DNA of 64,000 nt. Source: Annulohypoxylon bovei var. microspora. Its lineage: Eukaryota; Ascomycota; Sordariomycetes; Xylariales; Hypoxylaceae. Shown here one piece after another: positions 11,734-23,352 of the stretch. The stretch covers positions 186,001 through 250,000 of the forward strand of contig MU405258.1 of assembly GCA_022836615.1 (NCBI GenBank). Direction: 5' to 3'. The translations under genes were made by a program, and so were the position numbers. Numbering within the stretch: the stretch's first letter is position 1; the number at the start of each line of letters is the position of its first letter. The notes below the pieces were generated by a model. The model did not search any database. It was not told where the DNA came from and saw only the letters and a program-made list of their open reading frames with translations.

Positions 11734-14700
11734 AATTCCAATAAAAAAGCAAGACAGCAAGGAGTCGAAGGAATCGTTCGCTGACGCAAGGCCGGTTCCC
11801 GTTTAGGCTCTAGGAGTAGGCGACAGAGGGGTGGGAGAGCTAGTGTAAACGATACATAGTTAGCAAGATGTCCGTAAGGGCAGCCTGGCGTAGGTTAAAT
11901 ATGGACAGGAGGCCTGTAAGCTTATGATGAAAAGCCGGACTAGGTAGGGAACTCCAAGAAGGTCCGGTAAAACGCCATTGGTTGGCGTGCTCAACATCCG
12001 CTAAACAACATGGTCATGGCCGAGGTGGATAGACAACCGACGTGTACTTCGGCTTCATTTAGCGGGTTTAAACGGTAATGTGGTTGAGGCTTCGATTATC
12101 TATAATAGATGCAAATGTGGATCTCATCGGAAGAGATAGGGAGTGGGGGGCGCCAGATAGATAGACCAGGTACAGCTGAGATGCCACCTAGTAGGGACCT
12201 AGCGAGGACGTTGGAATTACATTCATGGATGTCGGGTACCCGTTCCAGAATTGCGAGGACCCACCAATAGGGTAGTAAGTTGGTAATAGCGTATAGTGGA
12301 TAGCGGTGACCAAACAGTTGAGAAATGGCTGGATGTATATCGAGTGGTTGACAATAATAGATCAACGAAATTGGGGGTAACCAACTTATGCGACAATGTC
12401 TCAGTAGATCAACCGGACATGGGTTTCTGTTCTCCCCAACTAGACAGCTGGATGGCAGCCCTCAGCCCTGGATCGATGTAAGCTCACCGAGACCGGCAGG
12501 ATTGCCAGGTTGAGCTCAACAAGCTCGCTTGTATATAGGATGCTGCGCCAGGGAAAAGCAAGATGATGTCAGCAGAAGGAATATTCCGTAACAAACGAGA
12601 TGAGAAGCAAACAAACTTATCAAGTTTAACGAAAGAAGACCAATGGAACAAAAATGATGGAGTTTGCAAAATCAACCAACGCACGCGATCAATCTGGGCG
12701 GCTGGCTGTATGGATACAGGGGTTCGAGAGATGTAAGGAGGCGGGAGAACAAAGCATTGATTTAAACGTAGGAGAGACCGATCGTTTAAAGCAAAGAAAT
12801 ATTGACCTTTTAACATTCAAAGGAGAAAACTCGGGAAAGCAAACTAGGCAGTGCTTAGCTGTCTAGATCCGGGAGTTAAGTGATGGAGGTAAGTGACGGT
12901 GATGTGTGACCTCGGTTGTAGATGGAAAAAGGTAAGAGGTTAATTGATGATTGATCACAAAACTCTAGACAATTGATTAAGAAGATAAAGTTAGGCAAGG
13001 TAAGTCAAAGGAAAAAGAGGAAAGAGTAGCGAGTTTATGCCCTCACTTATGTAAAGAGATCAATAGCAAGAGCAAGAACTACTTAGTGTAGGCGCGGCAA
13101 CCACATGGCGAATAGATATCAATCGCCTCCTCTCTTCCTTCCTCGACTAACCGAGTGCTCATTGGTGATTGGCTTTAAATACTTTCTAATACATCTACTA
13201 TGTATATACCACCTGGATACTCCAGACTACCGAGAAGATCAAATGCGGGGTTACGCATAGCATTCATCATCTCGATATCGAATGAGAATTAAGATGGTGT
13301 AGTGTATGATGACAAGCAGTGCTACACGCGTTCTCGACGTGTTGCTTTCAGGTACTTAGTATACCACTTATATATCTACATGTAAGTAGTAGTTCCACTT
13401 GATAATGATCACATACAAACTTTACTCCGGGCGAGATTGTCTTATTAAGCCATTTACGCCTTCTTTGTGTATCGTATCTGTTAAAGGGCGACTGTTACTT
13501 GAGTATGTATATTCAAGCTTGAAGAGGACCGCATATAAGTAGCAAGGTAGCTAGAGTATATAGTACGCGGACATATGTACGCACATGGCTGGATGGATCT
13601 CGGCAATCAGTTGGAGATCTACACTGGCCCAGACTGTCCTTCCCGTTCAACCGGAACATTCAAAGTGCGGTCTGATATCAGTCCTATGTATTTGCGGAAG
13701 TCCGTGTGGATAAGGGTAAAGATTCGGATTTATGACCTATATTTCCACTTGATGTTAGTGACTTCGGACGGATTCGAGAAATTCTCTTTATCGACAAGAA
13801 AAGAAAACTTGGATTTCTTTCTCGATATTGGTAATTAAATATCATCTTTCTCTCTTGATGCCGTGATATCCTCGTCGCTAGTCCCGAAAGTTGGCGCATT
13901 GCGGGGTAAAGTCCCTACATGGTCTAGAGTACCTAAGTGGGACTAGCAGGGCTAGCTGGATTGCACTAGCCTAGCTGTTGCATAGAGAGGTACTGTATCG
14001 ATAAGCACGTGCTAAATTTCCATTGAAATTGAGAAGCTCTTGTTAGAGGAAGTCGTCTTTTAAAGACCATTACTTTACCTGAACAATTTAAGCTTTGAAA
14101 TAATGCGAAGAAATTGTTGGACGGATATTGAATATAGGAGAAGGAATAATATTTCTGTCGGATCCTTAGGGAAAGAGCTACCCAGGTAGGCATCATGCAA
14201 TCGTTAGGGTGACGTCAGGTTACTTAGAGCTCCTTCTCGCCTTAAAAATGCATGAAATCTGATAGGCGCAACACATCCATGGATGTACAGGCAGGTATCC
14301 CAAAAAGGATACCTGCATTTCTGATTTCTGATCTCCAACCTAAAACTCCAATTATTTTTCGTTATCCACCTCCCTCTAAGAAGCCAAGCTTCTATAGAAT
14401 TCGCTTGCAACAACCGACATCTGCGCTGTAATACGCCTATGGCCATGGAGCTTGACGAATCTCGCGAACGTAGCATGCAGCTACTTAAACACGTATGCCC
14501 AACCAGGCTACTAGTATATGGCTAAGTCCTATTGATAAATTCTGTTCCTGGCAGAATGAAATCATAGGAAATGGAGCCCAAACGGAGTACACATGAGCAA
14601 CCTTAAGACCATTCGATTTGTGTTTCAATCCAATTGTTCTAATTTAGATCCGAGCCGTCCGTATATCGCGTTCTCGGATTCTCAGAGATATCGAAGTTTC

Positions 14701-16417
14701 CGGAAACGGCCCGGATATCCAGATATCCACTGGTCTGATATGAGGATGGAGCACAGAAGCAGGCGACGGACCATACACAACTAGGCGGGTTCTTCATTGG
14801 TTCATTCTCCTATTGGCGCGCAATTCGACTTGTAGCTTTAAACGCGCAACAAGAATAACAGGTTCAGAGCGTCTGTTTGAGCCGAAACTCCAACTCTAGT
14901 TGCGCCCTTTCATATTTCTCTCTTCCCACCGGCCTAGGAGAGACCGCAATAAAACCCAGCTATCATGCGATAGGTAGCATTCACATATTGGACCTCCTTT
15001 TGACACCGGAAAAGCCCCTGGGGTTTTCGTGGGCGGTTATCATATCAAACGTCGCCTAACCCTTTGTCTTTGGACATAGCCATCCTCTTCAGTTCTATAC
15101 TCACCAGCGTGTGAGTTCCTACTTTCTAACCGGTCGGGCCGACTTTCTTCCTCAAGTCCTGTGGGTATGGCAGTATCTACGGTATCTTCGGATGTATACG
15201 TAAGAGTCTTTGTATGAAAAGAGTTAACTCGGCCGGATCTTTCCGGTTTCTTTTTTTCTAAATAGAGGGCTTTGACTTTCAAGGTGGAGATAACCAACTT
15301 GATAAAATTAACGTAGCAAGTTTCAACCCGACTGGGGTCATTTGCTAGTTGTTCAGGAGTAGATATGTAGGTAGCTGTTGAGTTGCGCCGAGTTGCGGAC
15401 GTTCTGCCAGCAAGAATCATAGGCCAGTACAATCGTGCCAAGGCCTTTGTTAGGATCCCATTCGGCCGCCATTGTAGCTATTCGAACCAATCCCTAGAGA
15501 TCTCCAGTTAGTTGAGATGTATGGAGACATGAAAACAGCCATGCCGAGTCGGTGAAACTTAGTAGAACGAATTCCTAGAATGGTTATCGACGTATGCTAC
15601 GCTCAAACGATGGCCGCTAAGAACGTCGCTTATTCCCCTAATGGGATGCGGCTTAATTACCTAGTCTAAACCCACAGGTTCAGGGGCGGTGCAACCTCTC
15701 GACATCTATCCTGTATCTATGGCAAGTGGGCACCCGATGCTGACTTATATATGGCCGTGATATTATGTTAGCTGACAAATTGTAAGAAACGATTAGTTGC
15801 GGATATATCAAGATTCAGGGCTACATCCCATCTCCCGGCTTTGTGGCTAAATTACCCCTGACCCACCTTGAGATGTCTCTGTTTATATCTTCCACACTAC
15901 ATTAGCATATCTATACTTTTAGAATTCTTATTATTGAAATGGTCGGATCATCGTGATATTCTCGTTCGAGATATTACTGTGTGATGGAGGCTATCTACAG
16001 GGGTATCGTACCGCCCTGGTTCATATCTGAGGAATCTAATATGGTAGGAAGCCTCACTTATCAACTACAGTCTACCTTGGAGCGTTGGAAACAACAAAGA
16101 GTGATCCATATGGAGAAGTTATGGAGCTAATGAATATGCCATATCTCCGTAGCCCACCTCAAATCCGCAATTAGCTACCTCGGGTACTGCTTGATGGAAC
16201 TACTGCCATCGGCTCGGGCCACCGGATTAATGCTGCTATAACGCTCGTCTTGGCGCCGACATCTAAGGTCTAATTTAATGTTACTTGAAAAGATATTGTA
16301 TTCATGCTAGTCTAGTTTAGTTAGAAGTTGTATCCACATAAGCAGATACCTGGACGAGTGGTTGAATGCTTCGCCGTGGTCCTCAGCCGAAATATAACCA
16401 CCATGCTCTAAGGCGGC
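11734..16417. other. 4.7-kb gene desert
   Basis: No supportable gene. Several frames of 60-133 codons occur on both strands (for example 12484-12816 minus and 15040-15441 minus), but none shows domain motifs, splice extension or coding-like composition. The left part should hold the carrier promoter. A perfect 10-bp hairpin sits at 14291-14316. The sequence may hide degraded elements that I cannot identify by eye. Confidence 0.45.
14291..14316. repeat. Perfect 10-bp inverted repeat
   Basis: GCAGGTATCC and its exact reverse complement GGATACCTGC are separated by the six-base loop CAAAAA. It lies in the gene desert with no adjacent gene whose terminator or operator it could be. Confidence 0.7.
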
Positions 16418-17426
16418 CTAAAATGTGGAAGGGAACGTTGTTAATCTTCCCCCATCGGTCACGATGACGGTACCGTTACAATAAGCACCTGCCCTAGAGG
16501 CCAAGTAGAGAATAGTACCTCCTAAATCCTTCTCATCTCCAGCGCGCCCGAGCGGTATCATGTCTTTCCCGATGCCGCCTCGCGATATAATGGGAGCGGA
16601 CATCTCACTCGGGTAGACTATTTGCGAGTTAGCTTCAACTAGTATCCTTTTCTTCATTCCTAACCTATCAAGTAAGATAGGTATGAGCACTTACGGCCGG
16701 GACATATGACATTAGCTCTGATATCCCACTGCGGCAGGACAACGCTAAGGTGCTTAATAAGGTGTATGCAAGCAGCCTTGCTCTGGCCGTACGCGAACCC
16801 GCCGGTGTTTATCTTGTTGAGACCGCCAATGCTGCTTGTGGCAATTACGTGGCTCGTCTGCTCCACGTTGCCCTGCTTGTTGCCGGCGTCGAGGAGCTTC
16901 AGGAAAGACATTGTGGTGTACCAGACGGCGCTCGTGTTGACGTTGAATGTGCTGGTGTAGTCCTCGATAGGCACAGACAAGTTAGCCTCAACGAACTCGT
17001 CGAGTGTCGTCTCCTTTTTGGGTCGAATCCCGTACGGCCCGCCAATGCCTGAGTTGCAGACTAGCAGGTTGACGAAGCCGGCCTCCTGTTTAACTTGGTC
17101 GACTGCCGATTGTAGGGACTCTTTGGATGTTACATCGGCTGTTATGGGGATCACATTGGGACCTGCCTCTGCTGCGGCTTTCTGCAGGACTTCTAGACGT
17201 CTGCCTAGGATGTACACCTTGGAAGCGCCGTTGGCTGCAAGCGCCTTAGCTATCATGAGCCCAATTCCTGAGATTGATAGTTGTCTTAGTAAAGAGTTTA
17301 GTTATAAATCATAGATTTTAGCGTTAGCTCACCTGTACCACCGCCTGTGACGACGGCAACTAATGTCTTGACATTGAACAAGTTCTCCGCGCCTAGTGCG
17401 GCCGGGATCGTCTGTGAGGTTGCCAT
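16418..17426 (-). CDS. Short-chain dehydrogenase/reductase
   Basis: Three exons (17426-17333, 17267-16695, 16617-16418) give 288 aa in one frame. The nucleotide-binding motif TGGGTGIG is created across the first splice. NSG (the NAG-position motif) follows in LLVCNSGIG, and the catalytic serine and YxxxK are in SSIGG...FAYGQSKAA. The second splice joins NVICPG to LYPSEMSAP, the normal PG motif region. This is a complete classical SDR using NAD(P)H, probably cytosolic. Fungal relatives are often labelled RhlG-like 3-oxoacyl reductases, but the substrate cannot be read from the sequence. It diverges from BUD22 across 873 bp and does not sit next to any polyketide synthase or NRPS gene in this window. 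Confidence 0.92.
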
Positions 17427-18299
17427 TTCAACTGGTTCTAGGTAGTAGGTATATGTCGATATAGTCGATAAGACTAGGTTAAGTTTAACAGTACCTATAT
17501 CCAACTTATATAGGTAGATATTCACGAAAACCTTCACTCAACTAAACGCTCTTCGCGAGGATGAGTCATGGAACTGCTCCTACGTCCGAATTAGTAGGTC
17601 GATAATAGTTGAATCTCGAATGACAAAGCCTCTATACAACTTGGAAGCCACTTACGATGACATTAACGCGGCCACCTGATGCTACGATCAATTGAATACT
17701 ACCCAGCAAGTACCGTAGGCTATTATCGCGTTGACTAGGTATGGTCTAGCAACATGCCCCTCAGTGGAGCCCAAGCTCGCGATATTCGGAGATCGATCGA
17801 GTCACTAGTAAGATAAGAATGCCGCTACAAGCCTGGGGGGTATAGCGAGACATTGTCTTGGTAATAAGTTGTCCTATTCCTTAGCTCTCCCTTTATATAT
17901 CATATAATTAACATCTTCTTATATACCTACCTATACCTAAGGTATCGGTTTTCTAAAGAGAGTGTAGCGGGGAACTACTGATAGAAGACCGGCATTCCTA
18001 TTTAGAACCGAAATAAAAAAATTCCCTTCCTTGTTAGGTATGTAAACAATTAGGGACTTGAGGGCTAACGAGATCTTCGTCTCGAAGGCGTGATAATGCT
18101 GACATAAGCTTTGATAGGCGGAAGCTATAAAACGGATACATGCATATTAGTAATATTAGTAATCCACCCGATATATGAAATATCTACATATAACAATATA
18201 TCACAATAACCATCAACATCTCCAAAAATTTCTTTAACTTCACAATTTCTTAACTTTCCCCTGTGCAAACTAAGCGCAAACAAACCCAGACCACCCGCG
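17427..18299. other. Divergent intergenic between SDR and BUD22
   Basis: AT-rich, with AT runs at 17890-17920 and 18160-18215. It should carry two promoters. No gene or RNA is seen. Confidence 0.5.
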
Positions 18300-19979
18300 A
18301 TGCCGAAACGGAAACGAAGCTACGAGCCTACACTCTCGGAGAAGCTGACGCAATGGCACAAGGAGCTCGCGCGGGGAATGAAGACGGCGAAGGGCTTCGA
18401 GCGCCAGCGTCTAAGCAAGCGCATCCGCGAGGCCCAGGCCCAGGGCACCCCCGACAAGGCGGCGAGGCTTGAGAGGGAGGTCGCTGTGCTGAAGGTGTGT
18501 GCATTACCTATTCCCCTTCCCCTTCCCTACCTACCTATCTACCTGTCTATCTGTTTAGAGAGACACACAGATCAAGGAATTCAAGACCGTAAGACGTGCC
18601 GGAGGCCAAGCTAACACGCGAAACCGCAGAGTCTCGACCTCCAGCAGGCCGCGCACGCGCACCTGTGCTCGTCGCTCCTGAAGATCAAGGGCGTGGCCGA
18701 GTCGCCCCGGCTGCCCGCCGACCTCGTCCGGCCCGTGGCGAAGCCCGACGGCCTGTCCGACGAGGAGAAGGCCGCGCTGCACAACGTGACGAGCGCGCTG
18801 TGCAACCGCAAGCAGATCCGCGACGTCATCGAGGAGGCTATTATGGGCACGTGTATGGCGCTAAGGGTGCTGATGCCGGATAGGATGAAGAAGGGCGGGA
18901 AGGGCGGGAAGGGCAAGAAGGAGAAGGAAGAACAGGCCGACGATAGGGATACTGGTGCCAGGGCGGTTGGCCGAAACAAAAAAGAAGCGGATGAGGATGA
19001 GGATGAGGATGGGGGTGAGGGGCAGGAAGAGCTGGGAGAAGAGGAGCCCGAGCCGGTACTGTTGAAGAGGAAACGAGATAGCATTGTGAATGAGGAACAT
19101 GAGCTTGACAACGACGAGGGGGATGGGCCTACGCCAGAGGATGACGAACCGTTTGAGGGTTTCTCAGACAGCGATGCCGAAGAAAAGGTTTGGTCGCGGT
19201 ACGACGCCTTCGTCGCAGGCTCCTCTAGCGACGAGAACGAATCCGACGAAGACGGAGCAAGCGAAGATGAACTTGCAGCGGATAGCAAGTCACGATCAGT
19301 TCGCAAACCAACGGCCGCCGACGATATGTCCATCTCATCAGCCGGCTCTTCCGAGTCAGAAGACAAAGATGAAGACCTCGACGTGTCAGACAGCGAAAGC
19401 TCCGCACCCGCCTCTCCCCCACCGTCCAAGAAAACCAAGACCGCAAGGTCAGGCCCCATCTCGACCGATTACTCGGCCTTCCTGCCCTCGCTGATGGGGG
19501 GCTACATTTCGGGTTCCGAGTCCGAAGCCTCCGACATCGACGTCGAGCCCGCGCGGAAGAACCGGCGGGGTCAGCGCGCGCGCCAGGCCATCTGGGAGAA
19601 GAAGTACAAGGAGCAGGCGAAGCACCTGCAGAAACAGCAGGACAAGGGGAGGGACCAGGGCTGGGATATGAGGCGAGGCGCCGTAGGGGACGACGACGGT
19701 TCGAACAAGCCCTGGAAGAAGGGCATCCACAACCCGTTCGAGAGCAACAATGTCCACCCCGAACGCTTAAGGCAGATGCATGGCGGAAGTGGAGGTGGAG
19801 GTGGGAGTGCAAGCAGACGGGCCGAAGAGCGACAGCCCGCAGAGGATAAACCAAAGCCTAAGATTCCCCCGAAGAGAGACGATACGGGACCCTTGCATCC
19901 CAGTTGGGCTGCGGCTAAGAAGGCCAAGGAAGGAAATCAGAAGGTTGAGTTCCAGGGACGCAAGGTCGTGTTTGATTAA
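18300..19979 (+). CDS. BUD22: BUD22-like small-subunit ribosome biogenesis protein
   Basis: Three exons (18300-18494, 18571-18588, 18630-19979) give 520 aa. The 18-nt middle exon encodes IKEFKT and is followed by a 41-nt intron. The splices join AVLK-IKEFKT-SLDLQQAAH in phase. The basic helical N terminus (MPKRKRSYEP), the KIKG/PADLVRPVAKP region, the long acidic middle with KKxKK clusters and the conserved end HPSWAAAKKAKE...FQGRKVVFD match the BUD22/SRFBP1 family (PF09073). In yeast the family is needed for 18S rRNA maturation, so nucleolar action is expected. The exons are strongly GC-rich and contain low-complexity acidic tracts encoded by GAGGAT-type repeats. Confidence 0.92.
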
Positions 19980-20691
19980 AGCTAGATACCACGTTAGCGA
20001 ATCATAGAGACCACGAGAATTACGATTTTGAGAGAAATCATCGATTGTGTCTTCCAAAGCTAATTCTAGAAGATATGCAATTGTCGTTTAAAAATCAACA
20101 GCATTGTTTTAAGCTCCTTTTCCCATACCAGAATAGCAAAAATCTTCGCGAAATCCTTTGCCAGTGCCCATCACTAACCCTTCCCCGACCTAAACCTCCC
20201 TGAAATCACTGCAATCTATGACCTGCTCAAATTGCCAGTCCCCCTTTCTATTTTCTTCATTTTTGTAGCGGCTTGAGATTTTGCGAATATGCGATAAATA
20301 CTTTAGCAATGTATGTAAGATAGCTAGAGATGTAGACGATGCCCTTAGGTATATTGCGTAGAAGAATGCGGCCTAGAAGAAGTGCGAAAGTATATCATTC
20401 AGTTGTTCGTAGATTTGATAGAAATTTAGAGCGTAATTTCGGTTTCATGAAACTGAGTCTACTGCTAGGTCTGCGTAATCTTGTGAAAGGTCAACGGACA
20501 AGCCAGACTGTTTCTGTTCGCTGACAGCTAATGTGTAAAATGCGAGTGATAGATAAAGCTTAGTGTCTTGACTTTTGCAAACCATCACCTTAGCAGCATA
20601 GGCAAATGAAGAGGCTGCAGTGTACTCCATCTTAAGTAGTAGATCTAGTCACCTTTGGTTATTCCTGGTGGCATCGATTCTGAGATCGAGA
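19980..20691. other. Convergent intergenic, no gene seen
   Basis: 3' flanks of BUD22 and the F-box gene. Only short chance frames are present and no RNA gene is seen. Confidence 0.5.
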
Positions 20692-23352
20692 TCATTTAAG
20701 CGACTTAATGTTTTGTGCGGCATCAACACACAAAAGCCTTCGGCGCTTCGGTTGGGGTTCTTCGTCGTCGCCAGAATGGCGATCCTCACTTAGCCGTTTA
20801 GATGAAGGGCTAGGGATGCGATTGGAAGAAGATAGATTCTCGTCAGGAGGCTCGTCGTCTTCGTCTTCGTCGTCTTCCTCGCCGCTAGGAGGCGTCTCCT
20901 CCTTCACGAATCTATCATTGTCAGATTCATAGTCCCAACTGTTGTCTTGCCCATCATCGTCGCTATCCTCCAACATAGTTAGATCAATAATTTGATTTTG
21001 GGCTTGGTCATCACTGTCCTCATTCTTGATTCGTATGCTTGATGAGCGAGAACGAACGAAGAGTCCGTCCGTGTCGTCGTCTTCTTCTGTGAGATCGATT
21101 GCGTTCTGATGTGAGGATCCAGCGCTAGCAGAGCCAGAACCAGAACCTGAAACAATGAATAGGTTGTCGTCTAAGTTCTCACCTAGCGCATCTATTTCAG
21201 CATCTCCAAAGGAGTGATCTTTATCCACGTCCATTCTATCTAATGGGTCTATGGCGGATCCAGAGCGCGAGCTCACAAATAGGCCACTTGATCTATCGTC
21301 ATCCGCATTCTCCCTTTCACTAGCTGCATCATCATGCTCTTGTCCATGCTCCCTAAATTGTTGAGGGTGATTGACTGGTATGATAGGAATTGCTGCGGTC
21401 TTATGGGGCATGGCATCTTCAGCATCTGATAATAGTTCGGTGTTACTACTGTAGTCTCTGTCGGGATTAGAATGGCCGCTGTGATTACTCTCGACATCCT
21501 CCTCCTCTTCTGAATCAACTTCGCTAAAACTAAAGACTTCATCATCAGACGCCTCAGAATCATACACCCAATCCACATTTGGTGACTCGTCGTAGAAGGT
21601 CTCGATAATTGTCATATCCTTTTCAGATGGAATCCAATCCTTCAGGCCTGTTAGCGCCGTTAAATTTTGGAGCTTGCTCTTCAACGCGAGGTCTGGGCGC
21701 TTCGGTAAAGTCACGACCTTTTCTAGATCGTCGATGAACGAAGTGTCCAAAATCGGCTGTCGGTGTTCAGGACCTTTATACTCCTTAAACCGAATCGATT
21801 TCATGCCACGGAGTTGATAAATGTAATCTACCCCTTGGACTGTCCGCATTGATCGGAGGTTGCGTCTGTTGGGCTGATCTGTAGTTTCCTCAAACAGCAT
21901 ACTGACTGGGTTGAATGGCACATCTGAGGGTCGGCAAGTGTCTTCATCGCCTTTATCCTGGTCTGAATGCTCAGCATCTTCTAGCTCTGGCCTCTCATAC
22001 TTGCGCCTCGTCCTATCTTCTGCCGACTCTTGGATGTGAACCACTAACGTCCGAAGGCGTCTAGTCTTGGTGAGCCAAGATAGACCGAGAGAACGACGTG
22101 ATATTCGTGTTTCATGCCTGCGCATCAGAGAACCATGCCACATTAGCTCGACATTCGCAAGTCTCTGAACGCGTTCTTTGCCAATGCCGTTACAGAAACG
22201 ATGCCATTCGCCAAGTGAACTGAAGGCAAAGGTATTCGCCCCGTAGAAAGCGTGAACACCGATGAAGAACCAACGCTTGCAGACTAATAAAGGACCAAGT
22301 ACGTCGTTAGGTCTGTGCGCTAGTGCGATTTGACATGGCGACGTACCGAAATGGAATCCCGTTGGTAACTGACTCTCACCATCTACATCCTCCTCAGGGA
22401 AGTCTTCTGGGAGAGGTGGGTTTTCAGGGTCGAGCCGAGAGAGGCAATGGATGAGATGACATTTGACGAAGACGCGCGAGAATATCTTCACTTGAATCTC
22501 AACGGGAAGTCGCTCGAATGGAAACCGAGGCTGTCCTAACAAGCGGTGGGAAACTGGTTGAAGGCTGGTGACGACGTAAGGCAGAACGATACTTAAGAAC
22601 CTACGGTTGAATAAGTAGTCATGCGGGGCTCTGTCATGTTTTCCCTGTGCTCGTCTACGGCGAAGTAGAAGTCTGTCCTCGGGGATTTTCTCGGCTTGCA
22701 GATTGAAGTCCGGATGAAACACGGTCAGTTTCTGTGACATATTCTCTTGCTTGCAACTCGAGCGATAGACCTTGGCGTAGTTGTCTTCTTCGCCGCGAAG
22801 GAACACCCTGAGCATATGACTCCACGGCTATACATGGACGTTAGTAAATCGTGACACGAATATGAATTAAATAATATTTACCTCGGGAGGTTCACTGATC
22901 CCCTTCAGTCGGTCTTCTAAGCGCTTGCAATCTTTCTCGAGTTCACGTATCCGACTAGTAGTTCGCTTCTTTAAAGATCTTATCATCTTCACGTTCTCCT
23001 TGATCGACTCTCCATAGGCGTTGATGATTTTCAACTGGTCATCATACTTCTCTTTGAGTATGTTGTAGTTACAACCGGCGGCATCCTCGTTGTAATTGGT
23101 GAGAATTAGCATGTTGTTTATGAGTCTCGGGATATCAGGAGACCCGTTATCTAAAAGAAATATTAGCAGGGGATTTCTCACGTAATGGGATAGCAACTTA
23201 CTGTACTTGTCATTGTCATGGTCGTCTCCCTCGTCATTTTCATCGACGTTAGGTTCTTCCCTAACCTGTTCATGGATGAGTTCAGTTAACTCCTCAATCA
23301 ACTCCACAACACTCAAGTCGCAGTCGCTGCTGTCGCAGTCGGGGGGAGACAT
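20692..23352 (-). CDS. F-box protein with acidic tail and SUMO-interaction-like motifs
   Basis: Three exons (23352-23202, 23150-22882, 22827-20692) give 851 aa. The intron 22828-22881 has a perfect TACTAAC branch point. The intron 23151-23201 is 51 nt, in frame and without a stop, so its retention would add 17 residues. The N-terminal 140 residues are acidic and then a coiled coil (NILKEKYDD onward). An F-box-like stretch, FERLPVEIQVKIFSRVF, lies near residue 243, followed by a region with LLVCKRWFFIG as in fungal F-box proteins. The last 250 residues are acidic and serine-rich and contain AIDLTEEDDD and IIDLTMLEDSDDD, which match the SUMO-interaction consensus (hydrophobic core flanked by acidic residues), plus a repeated LF(V/I)xS motif. 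It is probably an SCF ubiquitin-ligase substrate receptor. The SUMO link is inference. Confidence 0.8.

Noticed and set aside
12484..12816. 110-codon minus-strand frame
   Set aside because: No domain, no splice extension, and composition like translated AT-rich non-coding DNA.
15040..15441. 133-codon minus-strand frame in the gene desert
   Set aside because: Longest frame in the desert, but no motif, no credible promoter or linked exons. Could be a chance frame or old gene debris.
18611..19459. Long serine-rich minus-strand frame of 282 codons
   Set aside because: It is antisense to BUD22. The serine and leucine runs are mirror images of its Asp/Glu repeats.
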